Source: Okapia johnstoni (taxonomy: Eukaryota; Chordata; Mammalia; Artiodactyla; Giraffidae). From it: a stretch of DNA of 64,000 bases. The stretch covers positions 71,506,001 through 71,570,000 of the forward strand of contig CM044319.1 in NCBI GenBank assembly GCA_024291935.2. The letters are read 5' to 3'. The notes beneath the pieces were generated by a model. It was not told the DNA's origin and ran no database searches. It was given only the letters and a program-made list of their open reading frames with translations. The translations under genes were made by a program, and so were the position numbers. The number at the start of each line of letters is the position of its first letter. Within the stretch, counting starts at the first letter, position 1. Below are positions 45,150-56,160 of this stretch, piece by piece.

Positions 45150-45400
45150 GGCCCCGAACATTACCTAAACATGTTCTACTTACCACAGGCCCCGCCCCTG
45201 TCTCAGATATAATAGCTATTCCCCTAGATTTCTCCACATACTCTTAGTCCCTCTTTATAAAGTGCAATTCCTTCATGTCTCAGTTGCAATGTGATTTTAC
45301 CCAGCAAGCTTTCCCACCTGCCAAGACTGAGTAAGAGAAATACCTTTGTACTGGATACTCCCATGATGATGCATATATAGACTAGGGATTCAGTAAATAT
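45150..45400 (+). mobile_element. Probable L2 fragment
   Basis: 'ccttcatgtctcagttgcaa', 'accagattttac'-like spacing and 'ccagcaagctttcccacctg' resemble L2. Diverged and ends unclear. Confidence 0.4.
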
Positions 45401-45492
45401 GGTAGAATAAATTAGTAATGAAGGAATATAAAAAGAAATTGATAACCCGACTGGTCAACTTAAGTTATCAGGTCTAGGAGAATAGTACCTTA

Positions 45493-45698
45493 GTGTTAGT
45501 CACTCAGTCCTGTCTGACTCATTGTGACCCCATGGACTGTAGCTCACCCAGCTCTCTGTCCATGGACTTCTCCAGGCAGGAATATTAGAGTAGATTGCCA
45601 TTTACTTCTCCAGGGGTACTTCCTGCCCAAGGGATCCAACCTGGGTCTCCTGCATTACAGGCAGATTCTTTACTATCCGAGCCACCAGGGAAGCCCTA
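45493..45698 (-). mobile_element. Bov-tA SINE with 12-bp TSD
   Basis: Full-length reverse copy. 'aatagtacctta' (45481-45492) and 'aataggacctta' (45699-45710) differ at one base. Confidence 0.93.
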
Positions 45699-45710
45699 AA
45701 TAGGACCTTA

Positions 45711-46014
45711 AGGAATTCTTATTTGAGTCTATTCTTTACACAGTGCACACCAGATTCAATATGATCTTTGCCTTATTGTCCTAATCAATATGTTCTCGTT
45801 ACAGAAAACATTCATTTTTAACTTAGGATACTGTCAAAGTAGACACTAATTAGTGTCATGATTTCTACCTAATATTCTAAAAATAATTTTAAATAATCTT
45901 ACCACATAAGCCTTTTTGATTAGAATTTTACTGTTTTGTCTCTCCTATATACATTCCATTATCTTTTTATAAAGTTAAATTTGGCTTGTTCTTTTTTTTT
46001 TTTTAATAGCCTCT
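45711..46014. other. Unassigned sequence with poly(T)
   Basis: Ends in a run of about 14 T at 45991-46004, close to the BovB insertion site at 46015. Confidence 0.45.
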
Positions 46015-46059
46015 AGTAACTATTGACCTCGGATGTGAGGCAGCTGGTCTCTTCCGCCT

Positions 46060-47587
46060 GCATTCAATATTCCAGCAAATTTGGAAAATTCAGCAGTGGC
46101 CACAGGACTGGAAAAGGTCAGTTTTCATCCCAATCCCAAAGAAAGGCAATGCCAAAGAATGCTCAAACTACCACACAATTGCACTCATCTCACAAGGTAG
46201 TAAAGTAATGTTTAAAATACTCCAAGCCAGGCTTCAGCAATACATGAACCATGAACTACCAGATGTTCAAGCTGGTTTTAGAAAAGGCAGAGGAACCAGA
46301 GATTAAATTTCCAACATGTTTTGGATCATTGAAAAAGCAAGAGAGTTCCAGAAAAACACCTATTTCTGCTTTATTGACTATGCCAAAGCCTTTGACTGTG
46401 TGGATCACAATAAACTGTGGAAAATTCTGAAAGAGATGGCAATACCAGGCCACTGACTTGCCTCTTGAGAAATCTGTATGCAGGTCAGGAAGCAACAGTT
46501 AGAACTGGACATGGAACTACAGACTGGTTCCAAATAGGAAAAGGAGTACATCAAGGCTGTATATTGCCACTCTGCTTATTTAACTTATATGCAGAGTACA
46601 TCATGAGAAATGCTGGGCTGGAAGAAACACAAGCTGGAATCAAGATTGCCGGGAGAAATATCAATAACCTCAGATACGCAGATGACACCACCCTTATGGC
46701 AGAAAGTGAAGAACTAAGGAGCCTCTTGATGAAAGTGAAAGAGGAGAGTGAAAAAGTTGGCTTAAAGCTCAACATTCAGAAAACTAAGATCATGGCATCT
46801 GGTCCCATCACTTCATGGGAAATGGATGGGGAAACAGTGGAAACAGTGTCAGATTTTATTTTTTTGGTCTCCAAAATCACTGCAGATGGTGATTGCAGCC
46901 ATGAAATTAAAAGACGCTTACTCCTTGGAAGGAAAGTTACGATAAACCTAGATAGCATATTCGGAGAAGGCAATGGCACCCCACTCCAGCATTCTTGCCT
47001 GGAGAATCCCAGGGATGGGGGAGCCTGGTGGGCTACCACCTATGGGGTCGCACATGAGACACGACTGAAGCGACTTAGCAGCAGCAGCAGCAGCAGATAG
47101 CATATTAAAAAGCAGAGACATTACTTTGCCAACAAAGGTCTGTCTAGTCAAGGCTATGGTTTTTCCAGTAGTCATATATGGATGTGAGAGTTGGACTGTG
47201 AAGAAAGCTGAGCGCCGAAGAATTGATGCTTTTGAACTGTAGTGTTGCAGAAGACTCTTGTGAGTCCCTTGGGCTGGGAGGAGATCCAACCAGTCCATTC
47301 TAAAGGAGATCAGTCCTAGGTGTTCATTGGAAGGACTGATGTTGAAGCTGAAACTCCAATACTTTGGCCACCTCATGTGAAGAGCTGACTCATTGGAAAA
47401 GACCCTGGTGCTGGGAAAGATTGTGGGCAGGAGGAGAAGAGGACGACAGAAGATGAGATGGTTGGATGGCATCACTGACTCTATGAACATGGGTTTGGGT
47501 AGGCTCTGGGAGTTGGTGATGGACAGGGAGGCCTGGCGTGCTGCACTTCATGGGGTCACAAAGTGTTGGACACGACTGAGTGACTGA
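46060..47587 (+). pseudogene. BovB reverse transcriptase and C-terminal domain remnant
   Basis: Fragments at 46023-46208 and 46300-46430 carry the RT fingers ('FIDYAKAFDCVDHNKLWKIL' near 46365-46430). The 227-codon frame 46417-47100 contains 'FQIGKGVHQGCILPLCLFNL', an intact YADD (46675-46686) and 'ESEKVGLKLNIQKTKIMAS'. Its last third is SINE sequence read in frame. After the SINE the C-terminal part (about 47107-47587) has '[14 protein letters not shown]'-type blocks with a stop near 47240. Endonuclease and linker are absent. It is one of the best preserved RT cores in the window but is not functional. Confidence 0.92.
46962..47094 (+). mobile_element. Monomeric Bov-A SINE inside BovB, 12-bp TSD
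   Basis: Single Bov-A unit, 'cggagaaggcaatggcaccc' to the (CAG)n tail 'gcgacttagcagcagcagc'. 'agatagcatatt' at 46950-46961 and 47095-47106 is an exact TSD. It postdates the BovB. Confidence 0.95.
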
Positions 47588-47765
47588 ACTGAACTGAACT
47601 GAACTGAACTGAGTAACTATTGATAACATAATATGTTACTATATTGAGGAGCAATGACAATTTAACAAAAATTTTAGATTATCCTTCCCTCTGATTTAAG
47701 AACTAAAGATAGCAGATTATTTATAACAATAAGTTACTTAATTTTGCTGGTTATGCCTACAGGGT

Positions 47766-47847
47766 TTGTTGTTGTCCAATTGTTCATCATGTCCGACTCT
47801 TTGTGACTGCATGAACTGAAGCTTGCCAGGCCTTCCCATAAATATCT
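47766..47847 (-). mobile_element. BovB 3' tail fragment
   Basis: 'gtttgttgttgtccaattg' to 'gcttgccaggccttccc' is the last about 80 bp of BovB, reversed. Confidence 0.75.
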
Positions 47848-47915
47848 TACCCTGTAGATATCACCATAACATTTATTTAGCCAGAATAATCCCATTAGAA
47901 ATTTAAAGCATGCTG

Positions 47916-48116
47916 TATGTGTTAAGTCCTGACTTTTTGTGACCCTATGGATGTAGCCCTCCAGGCAGGCTCCTTCTTCTGTGGGATTCTCCAGGCATGA
48001 ATACTGGAGTGGGTTGCCATGCCCCTCCTCCAGGGGATCTTCCCAACCCAGTAATTGAACCTGGGTCTCCTGTGTCTCAGGCAGAATCTTTACAGTCTGA
48101 GCCACCAGAAAAGCCC
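47916..48116 (-). mobile_element. Bov-tA SINE
   Basis: Reverse copy, 'tgtgttaagtcctgactttt' to head 'gagccaccagaaaagccc'. Confidence 0.9.
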
Positions 48117-49058
48117 TAATATTTAAGAATTTAACATAATTCTTTTATGAGGGAAATGTTTAGTCATATCCCTTTTTAAATTATTTTTATTTTGTAGTGC
48201 ATATTTATTTTAATTAAACTAGCATAAACCTTTCAAGGGAAACATAATTAGATTTTTGTGCATTTAATAACTGATAATTTATTATTTTCTGACCTACAAC
48301 AGACTTTATTATATAGGAAAATTAGTTTTTTCCCTATAACTCTATGCCTTGCATTTATCTGATTTTATTGACTGCCCTAATTAAAGTGACAGAATATATT
48401 AGGAATTGATTTCATGATAAAATAAGTAATTTTACTTCATTAGTTTTAAAATAATTAGCATAAATCAATTTTCTACCTGCTCTTATTTTTGCTATTTTTA
48501 GAATTCATGCACTTGGGTCATGATCTGTAAAACACAGCAATGCAACTTCTCTTGGTCAGATGGTTACACACAATATCCTCTTTCTCACTGTTTTTAAGAC
48601 TCAACTGGTCTTTTGAATAAGCCTTGAATGCCACTGGATAGTTGACTACCGAGCTATATTTAATTTCATTTTGCTGAAGATGCTCATACTAAAAGTAATG
48701 TCAACACGTTATTGCAAAGTTAAACCAAATACAGAAGAAGAATCAAAAGAATGGGCTCAAATCCCTGTAAAAGAGCATGAGCACAGAAATTTCCAATGTT
48801 AACTTCCCTGTGAAATAATCATATTCATTAACATACTAAAATAACTGTGACTATAAGTGGATTGTTTGCCTTCAATTAATTCTGCGATTATCCACAATCT
48901 TTTTGTGTTTGAAATTATTTTTTAAATAATTTGGCTAATATTTTACAGCTAAAACCATGTTACATGTTTATTTTACTACAGAACCCTGTTTCAGTAAGTT
49001 TAGTTTGATGGTTACAGACAGATCAATGATTTATTTTCTCATTACTTTTAAATGCATC
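48117..49058. other. Unassigned AT-rich sequence
   Basis: Nothing recognised. Confidence 0.45.
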
Positions 49059-49074
49059 TCTTTGAAAGGCAAAG

Positions 49075-50178
49075 GAAAAAAGAAAAGATATACCCATTTG
49101 AATACAGAGTTCCAAAGAATAACAAGGAGAGATAAGAAAGTTTTCCTCAGTGACCAATGCAAAGAAATAGGGGAAAACAATAATGGGAAAGACTAGAAAT
49201 TTCTTCAAGAAAATTAGACATAGCAAGGAAAATTTTCATGCAAAGATGGGCACAATAAAGGACAGAAATGGTATGGACCTGAAGAAGCAGAAGATATTAA
49301 GAAGAGGTGGCAAGAATACACAAAAGAACTATACAAAGAGATCTTCACGACCCAGAGAATTATGATGGTGTGATCACTCACCTAGAGTTTGCCTTAGGAA
49401 GCATCACTAGGAAAAAAGCTAGTGGAGGTGATGGAATTCCAGTTGAGCTATTTCAAATCCTGAAAAATGATGCTGTGAAAGTGCTGCACTCAATATGCCA
49501 GCAAATTTGGAAAACTCAGCAGTGGCCACCGGACTGGAAAAGGACAGTTTTCATTCCACTCCCAAAGGAAGGCAATGCCAAAGAATGCTCAAACTACCGC
49601 ACAACTGTACTCATCTCACACACTAGCAAAGTAATGCTCAAAATTATCCAAGCCAGGCTTCAATAGTACACGAACCGTGAAATTCTAAATGTTCAAGCTG
49701 GATTTAGAAAAGCCAGAGGAACCAGAGATCAAATTGGCAACACCCACTGGATCATCAAAAAAGCAAGAGAGTTCCAGAAAAACATCTACTTCTGCTTTAT
49801 TGACTATGCCAAAGCTTGAACTCTGTGTATCACAACAAACTGGAAATTCTTCAAGAGATGGGAAAACCAGACCACCTGACCTGCCTCCAGAGAAATCTGA
49901 ATCCACACCAAGAAGGAACAGGTAGAACTGGATATGGAACAATAGACTGTTTCCAAATCAGGAAAGGAGTACATCAAGGCTGTATATTGTCACTCTGCTT
50001 ATTTGACCTAAATGCAGAGTACATCATGAAAAATGCTGGACTGGATAAAGCACAAGCTGGAATCAAGATTGCCGGGAGAAATATCAATAACTTCTGATTT
50101 GCAGATGTCACCACTCTTATGGCAGAAAGTGAAGAAGGAATAAAAAGCCTCTTGTTGAAAGTGAAAGAGGAGAGAGAA
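49075..50178 (+). pseudogene. BovB ORF2 remnant (linker and RT), left half
   Basis: Frames 48957-49196, 49183-49365 and 49307-49666 carry the linker and the RT opening: 'KASGGDGIPVELFQILKNDA' and 'QQWPPDWKRTVFIPLP'. Frames 49689-49925 and 49816-50097 continue to 'AGIKIAGRNINNF'. The catalytic box at 50098-50109 reads Phe-Ala-Asp-Val with a stop just before it, so the second catalytic Asp is lost as well as the frame. Confidence 0.88.
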
Positions 50179-52229
50179 AGTCAGTCAGTTCAGTGGCTCA
50201 GTTGTGTCCGGCTCTTTTCCTCCCCATGGACTACAGCACTCCAGGCCTCCCTGTCCATCACCAGCTCCCGGAGTTTACTCAAACTCATGTCCATTGAGTT
50301 GATAATGCCATACTACGATCTCATCCTCTGTTGTCCTCTTCTCCTCTAGACTTCAATCGTTCCCAGCATCAGGGTCTTTTCAAATGAATCAGTTCTTCAC
50401 ATCAGGTGGCCAAAGTATTGGAGTTTCAGCTTTAGCATCAGTCCTTCCAATGAATATTCAGGACTGATTTCCTTTAGGATGGACTGGTTGGATCTCCTTG
50501 CTGTGCAAGGGACTCTCAAGAGTCTTCTCCACCACCACAGTTCAAAAGCACCAATTCTTCAGCTCTCAGCTTTCGTTATAGTCCAACTCTCACATACGTA
50601 CATGACTACTGGAAAAACAACAGCTTTGACTAGATGTATCTTTTTTGGCAAAATAGTGTCTCTGCTTATTAAGAAGCTGTCAAATTTGATCATAACTTTT
50701 CCTCCAAGGAGCAAGCATCTTTTAATTTCATGGCTACAATCACCATCTGCAGTGATTTGGGAGCCCCCAAAATAAAGTCTCTCATTATTCCCACTATTTC
50801 CCCATCTATTTGCCATGAAGTGATGAGACCAGATGCCATGATCTTAGTTTTCTGAATGTTGAGCTTTAAGCCCACTTTTTCTCTCTCCTCTTTCACTTTC
50901 ATCAAGAGGCTCTTTAGTTCTTCTTCCCTTTCTGCCATTAAGTGTGGTGTCATCTGCATACCTGAGATTACTGATATTTCTCCTGGCAATCTTGATTCTA
51001 GCTTGTGCTTCATCCAGTCTAGCATTTATCTTGATGTGCTCTGTGTGTAAGTTAAATAAGCAAGGTGACAATATACAGCCTTGATGTACTCCTTTCCCGA
51101 TTTGGAATCAGTCTTTTGTTCCATGCCCAGTTCTAACTTTTGCTTCTTGGCCTGCATTCAGATTTCTCTGGAGGCAGGTCAGGTGGTCTGGTATTCCCAT
51201 CTTTTGAAGAATTTTCTATAGTTTGTTGTGATCCACGCAGTCAAAGGCTTTGGCATAGTCAATAAAGCAGAAGTAGATGTTTTTCTGGAACTCTCTTGCT
51301 TTTTCAATGATCCAATGGATGTTGGCAATTTGATCTCTGGTTTTTCTGGCTTTTCTAAACCCAGCTTGAACATCTGGAAGTTCACGGTTCACACACATAT
51401 TGCTGAGTCCTGGCTTGGAGAATTTTGAGCATTACTTTGCAAGCATGTGAGATGAGTAAAATTGTGCAGTAGTTTGAACATTCTTTGGCATTGCCTTTCT
51501 TTGGGATTGGAATGAAAACTGACCTTTTCCAGTCTTGTGGCCACTGCTGAGTTTTCCAAATTTGCTGGCATATTGAGTGCAGCACTTTCACAGTACCATC
51601 TTTTAGGATTTGAAATAGCTCAACTGGAATTCTATCACCTCCACTAGCTTTGTTGGTAGTAATGCTTCCTAAGGCCCACTTGACTTCACATTTCAGGATG
51701 TCTGGCTCTAGGTGAGTGATCACAGCATCGTGATTATCTGGGTCGTGAAGATCTCTTTTGCATAGTTTTTCTGTGTTTTCTTGCCACCTCTTCTTAATAT
51801 CTTCTGCTTCTGTTAGGTCCATGCCATTTCTGTCCTTTATTGTGCCCATCTGCCCATCTTTGCATAAAATTTTCCCTTGGTATGTCTAATTTTCTTGAAG
51901 AGATCTCTAGTCTTTCCCATACTATTTTTTTCCCTCTATTTCTTTGCATTGATCACTGAAAAAGGCTTTCTTATCTCTCCTTGCTATTCTTTGTAACTCT
52001 GCATTCAAATGGGTATATCTTTCCTTTTCTCCTTTGCCTTTCACTTCTCTTCCTTTCATAGCTGTTTGTAAGGCCATCTCAGACAAACATTTTGTGTTTT
52101 TGCATTTCTTTTTCTTGGGGATTGTATTGATCACTGCCTCCTGTACAATATCATGAACCTCCATCCACAGTTCTTTGGCACTCTGTCTATCAGACTTAAT
52201 CCCTTGAATATATTTGTCACTTCCACTGT
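50179..52229 (-). mobile_element. BovB LINE nested in antisense inside another BovB
   Basis: The reverse copy begins at its 3' tail ('cagttcagtggctcagttg', about 50187) and extends to the end of the endonuclease/linker at about 52229. Host sequence flanks it: '...gaggagagagaaag' on the left and 'gagatttgtgaaaaag' on the right, which look like a decayed TSD of the host's original 'gaggagagtgaaaaag'-like sequence. Confidence 0.88.
50200..52200 (-). pseudogene. BovB ORF2 remnant of the nested antisense copy
   Basis: Minus-strand frames in ORF order: 51922-52164 (linker, 'KGEKERYTHLNAELQRIARR'); 51382-51849 (155 codons, 'GTIKDRNGMDLTEAEDIKKR', 'ASGGDRIPVELFQILKDG', 'QQWPQDWKRSVFIPIPKKG'); 51179-51398 ('FIDYAKAFDCVDHNKL'); 50690-51071 (YADD intact, antisense of 50949-50960); 50559-50816 ('VMYVCESWTITKAE'). 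Each is separated by stops or frameshifts. The longest pieces are long for such decay, suggesting moderate age. Confidence 0.9.
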
Positions 52230-52944
52230 ATAGCTGTAAGAGATTTGTGAAAAAGTTGGTTAAAACTCAGCATTCAGGAAACTAAGATCATGGCGTCTGG
52301 TCTGATCACTTCATGGCAAATAGATGGGGAAACAGTGGAAACTCTGACAGACTACTTCTTTTGGGTGCCAAAATCACTGCAGATGGTGACTGCAGTCATG
52401 AAATTAAAAGATGCTTGCTCCTTGGAAAAAAAAATATGACAAACTAGACAGCATATTAAAAAGCAGGGACATTACTTTGCCAACAAAGTCTAGTCAAAGC
52501 TATGGCTTTTCCAGTAGTCATGTATGAACATGAGAGTTGGACTATAAAGAATGCTGATCACTGAAGAATTGGTTCTTTTCAAATGTGGTGTTGGAGAAGA
52601 CTCTTGAGAGCCACTTAGACAGCAAGGAGATCCATCCAGTCCATTCTAAAGGAAATCAGTCCTGAACATTCATTGGAAGGACTGATGCTCAAGCTGAAAC
52701 TCCAATGCTTTCGCCACCTGATGCAAAGAACTGATTCATTTGAAAAGACCCTGATGCTGGGAAAGACTGAAGGCAGGAGGAGAAGGGAATAACACAGGAT
52801 GAGATGGCTGAATGGCATCCTTGACTCAATGGACATGAGTTTGAGTAACTCCAGGAGCTGGTGATGGACAGGGAGGCCTGGTGTGCTGAAGTCCATGGGG
52901 TTGCAAAGAGTTGGACAAGACTGAGCAACTGAACTGAACTGAAC
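52230..52944 (+). pseudogene. BovB ORF2 C-terminus, right half of host copy
   Basis: Plus strand from 'gaaaaagttggttaaaactc' (EKVG-K codons) through the 'ITADGD'-like region at about 52370 and 'LEGLMLKLK'-like codons near 52670-52700 to the tail. Multiple stops; only homologous blocks remain. Confidence 0.85.
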
Positions 52945-52951
52945 TCTTATG

Positions 52952-53003
52952 TCTCCTATATCGGCAGGCAGGTTCTTTTCCACTAGCGTTATATGGGAAG
53001 CCC
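52952..53003 (-). mobile_element. Bov-tA head fragment joined to a BovB tail
   Basis: 'gtctcctatatcggcaggca' to 'ttatatgggaagccc' is the reversed tRNA-like head of Bov-tA. It follows directly on the BovB tail, with no SINE body on the other side. Confidence 0.7.
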
Positions 53004-54946
53004 TTCTATTTATATTATAGTAACAATTAATAGAACATTTGAGGGATTTCATAATTACTTTAAAAGATATTGTTACAGTTTCTAATCTTAGACACTTTTT
53101 CTAAAGAAAGAATATTTCATAACTTCACTCTTTAAAATAAATAAAAAATGTCATTTATCTTTCATTTCAGAATAAAAGTATCAGACATTGTTAACAGCTA
53201 ATGTTTTCTTTGACAATATTTGAGTACTAAGATTGATCTTCATATCATATCGACCAGGAATTATTACAGTGGTGTTAATTTAAATGTCCATCTCCAAATT
53301 ATTGTCCATAGAAATTTGAAGAGCTAAAAATCGTACAATTTTTCTGTGCCAGATGAATATTCTCAAGGCTCAGGGATATCTTTGCAATATTAATCAGCTA
53401 CTACTTCAGCAGATTTCTGCTACTGATAGTCAAGGAAGTTGGTCTCATAGTAAAAACAATGAAGGCCAGGTAGAGAATTGAGAGAAGGAAGGAGAAATTA
53501 TATGTTCCTTCTTTAGTAAACACATCATAGCAAATAACATGGTCAGAATCAAAATTCCTTCCAAATTAAGAGTCTGTAACCAAGAGGAATGAATGTTACC
53601 ATTTAAGATAGGAACATGGAGAACACTTCTAATGCAATAGAAGTGTTTAAATATTTAAATTTTTAAATCAATTTAAATTCTAAATTAAGAATAGTTCATA
53701 TAATCATGACAATACGGCCAATAAGATCAGAAAAAAAAAAAAACCTACCAAAATCTATAAACAGTTAGAATTACATATGCGTATGTATCTTATAACATGA
53801 ACTGAGTTATGTAAAACTACAAGGAGACAGGTATTAAGCAGGATTAATGCTGAACAACAACAAAAAATGCAGGTTTGTCCTAAATGTAAGAGGAAAACTC
53901 TATCTAACACTGAGCAACAATTCACACTGAAGGCAGAGAGAATATTTTCACATCTCTCATTTTTACATTGTGTTTTGGTAGAAAAGTAACATTATTTCAA
54001 TTGCATAAACTTTGAAGATGGCTTATCATTTTTTTAACATTAAATATGTCTAACATATAACTTTTGTTTTAATGTGCCCTAAAATATTGGATTATTTTTA
54101 GAATTTAGGTTTCTGAATATCAATTTAAATATTTATATCTATTAGATTTAAAGAGTAACTCACTTATTTCTATAAGCAACAGTTGCTTAGGCTATTAGCC
54201 TATTATTTTAAATTTTAGATATGGGTAGTAGTCGTTGAAGGAAAGGAAGACTACTTCAATTCATAGAAAGAGGATGCACCCCTAATTCCTTCAAGTTCAA
54301 CTATTTCTTTTTGTTGCTTATATGTCCTGAGATTACTATATTCTCGCAAATATATTAGATTCTTATATTTTTTGCCTTAGAGTTGAATTGTTTCAGAGGT
54401 TGTTATGTTAATTCCCTGAGAACAATATTTATTTTTCATGGTCATTAATCAGTGTCACTTGTGCCAAGAAACTATGCAAGGATTTCTGCCTAATAGCCAA
54501 GAAAACTGTATTTAGTGGTAGGGAAATCCTTAGCCCCAGCTACTAAACTGCTATTAGTGCAATCCTTAACAGCTCATTACCACAGGAAGATGTGTTATGT
54601 ACAGTGAGGTTTAAATGAGAACCACATTAAAAAAAAAAAAAACAATTTGTTTATCCTTTCCTGACAGATCTTAGCCCAGCAGAATAAAACTCCAAAGTGA
54701 TGTCAAGAAGAAAAACTATGACAAGATTAAATAGCATCTTTTTTGTTGTTGTTATGAAAGAAAATTTATGAAGCATTCAAACTAATATGTACAAATTGGT
54801 TTATTCAAGAATAAGCGATATGTTAGGAGGCAACAGATTCTAAATATCCAGACTCAGAAAGAAACACACTTAAAAGTTCCACTAAAGAAGTAAATAGGGG
54901 AAATTCAGCCTCATGTTTGCAGTATGACCATTAAACATTGCATGAC
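53004..54946. other. Unassigned AT-rich sequence
   Basis: About 1.9 kb with A-runs at 53731-53743 and 54631-54643. No ORF, repeat family or RNA was recognised. Confidence 0.45.
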
Positions 54947-55157
54947 TGTGAAAGTGTTAGTCGTTCAGTTGTGTCTAACTCTATGTGACCCCACAGACTG
55001 TAGCCCATCAGGCTCTCTTTCCATGGAATTCTTCAGGCAAGAATACTGGAGTGCTTTGCCATTTTTTTCTCCAGAGGATCTTCCCAGTCCAGGGACAGAA
55101 CACAGGTCTCCTGCATTGCAGGCAGGTTCTTTACTGTCTGAGCCACCAGGGAAGCCC
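54947..55157 (-). mobile_element. Bov-tA SINE
   Basis: Full-length reverse copy, 'gtgaaagtgttagtcgttca' to head 'gagccaccagggaagccc'. Confidence 0.93.
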
Positions 55158-55587
55158 CTCTGACTTGGTAGTATAATATCTTGAAATTTGACACATAATT
55201 TTGATATCAATTATAGATCATTTCTAAGACAATGCACAGATTTGACTGTTACCTTGTTGCTAGTGAAAGAAAATAAATGTGATCATGAATAATGCTGTAT
55301 CAAGAGAGTTAGAAGAGCACAATGGTCTTCTTTGTCTCACTTGAAGCTCGTATTACATGACCAAAATAATATGCTGAGATAAATACATAAATCTAAGATA
55401 AGATTGATATTGGCAAAGCAAAAATACCAAAAGTTTCTAGAAACTAGAAAGCAGATGGAATCAACTCTAGTAAGAGGCCAAAGGAGCCAGAACCTAAAAT
55501 GCACACAGGTTCAAAGTTGCTACAGCATGCAGCAGTTGATAAAAGAAACTGAGATTAGTATAAGAGGTTTCTTCAGAGGTTTCTTCA
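55158..55587. other. Unassigned sequence
   Basis: Nothing recognised. Confidence 0.45.
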
Positions 55588-55651
55588 CAGTGTGTGTGCT
55601 CAGTTGTGTCTGACTCTTTGCAACCCCTGCCATGCTCCTCTGTCCATGGAA
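55588..55651 (-). mobile_element. Bov-tA 3' fragment
   Basis: 'gtgtgctcagttgtgtctga' to 'gctcctctgtccatggaata'. Truncated and internally shortened. Confidence 0.75.
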
Positions 55652-55849
55652 TAAAATATTTTTATAAAAATGTATTAGGTTTATGAAACTGATAATTTTT
55701 TATCATGTGCATTCAAAAGTCATTGTTATTTAAAAAATAATCATCATCATGACTGGCACACTACCAGTGGTTAAGCAATAAAACAAGCCTAGAAAATTTT
55801 TAACTAAAAAAAAAAAACAGTAAGTCATGGAATTTAACCATAAAATATC

Positions 55850-56160
55850 ATCATGTCCTAGAGCTGGAGAAGTAGATATGAGATGGACTGCAGAGAACTT
55901 TGGATAAATTATCACCCTAAATAAAGTTGGGCTTTATCATCATGCTATTTATGACAAATCAGTGCAGGGATTTGAGGAGAGGAGTGACATCCAAAACAAT
56001 AATTTCAGGAACAATGAATTCATGACATTCAGGATATGTGTACAGGACAAAAGAGATAGCTTCCAAATCAACACAGGCATCCAGGCATGAGCATAAAAAT
56101 GCATGAAAAGGGCAGTAAGAACAAGGATGTGAAGGGGGGAAAGACATTAAAAGGTAAGAT
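55850..56160 (+). mobile_element. Possible ancient LINE 3' region
   Basis: 'tgggctttatcatcatgcta' and 'gggatttgaggagaggagtg' plus 'acatcc' resemble the same old LINE segment as at 32050-32545 and 58760-59035. Weak. Confidence 0.35.

Larger units (their letters stand above)
46027..47611 (+). mobile_element. BovB LINE, 5'-truncated, exact 12-bp TSD, split by a Bov-A SINE
   Basis: Flanks 'agtaactattga' at 46015-46026 and 47612-47623 are identical. BovB sequence starts at about 46057 in the RT region and runs to an AACTG-repeat tail (47581-47611). The first 30 bp (46027-46056) do not match BovB. A monomeric Bov-A SINE interrupts it at 46962-47094. Confidence 0.94.
49059..52944 (+). mobile_element. 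BovB LINE (host), split by an antisense BovB
   Basis: The left half (49059-50178) runs from the linker into the RT. The right half (about 52230-52944) resumes at the same point of the ORF and ends in the 'gaactgaactgaact' tail. The break falls in the 'KVKEERE' / 'EKVGLKL' region, where a reverse BovB is inserted. I found no clear TSD for the host. Confidence 0.9.

Noticed and set aside
46417..47100. 227-codon ORF as a possible domesticated reverse transcriptase
   Set aside because: Its end is SINE sequence, it lacks the endonuclease and RT fingers in frame, and flanking BovB frames are broken; it is a decayed BovB.
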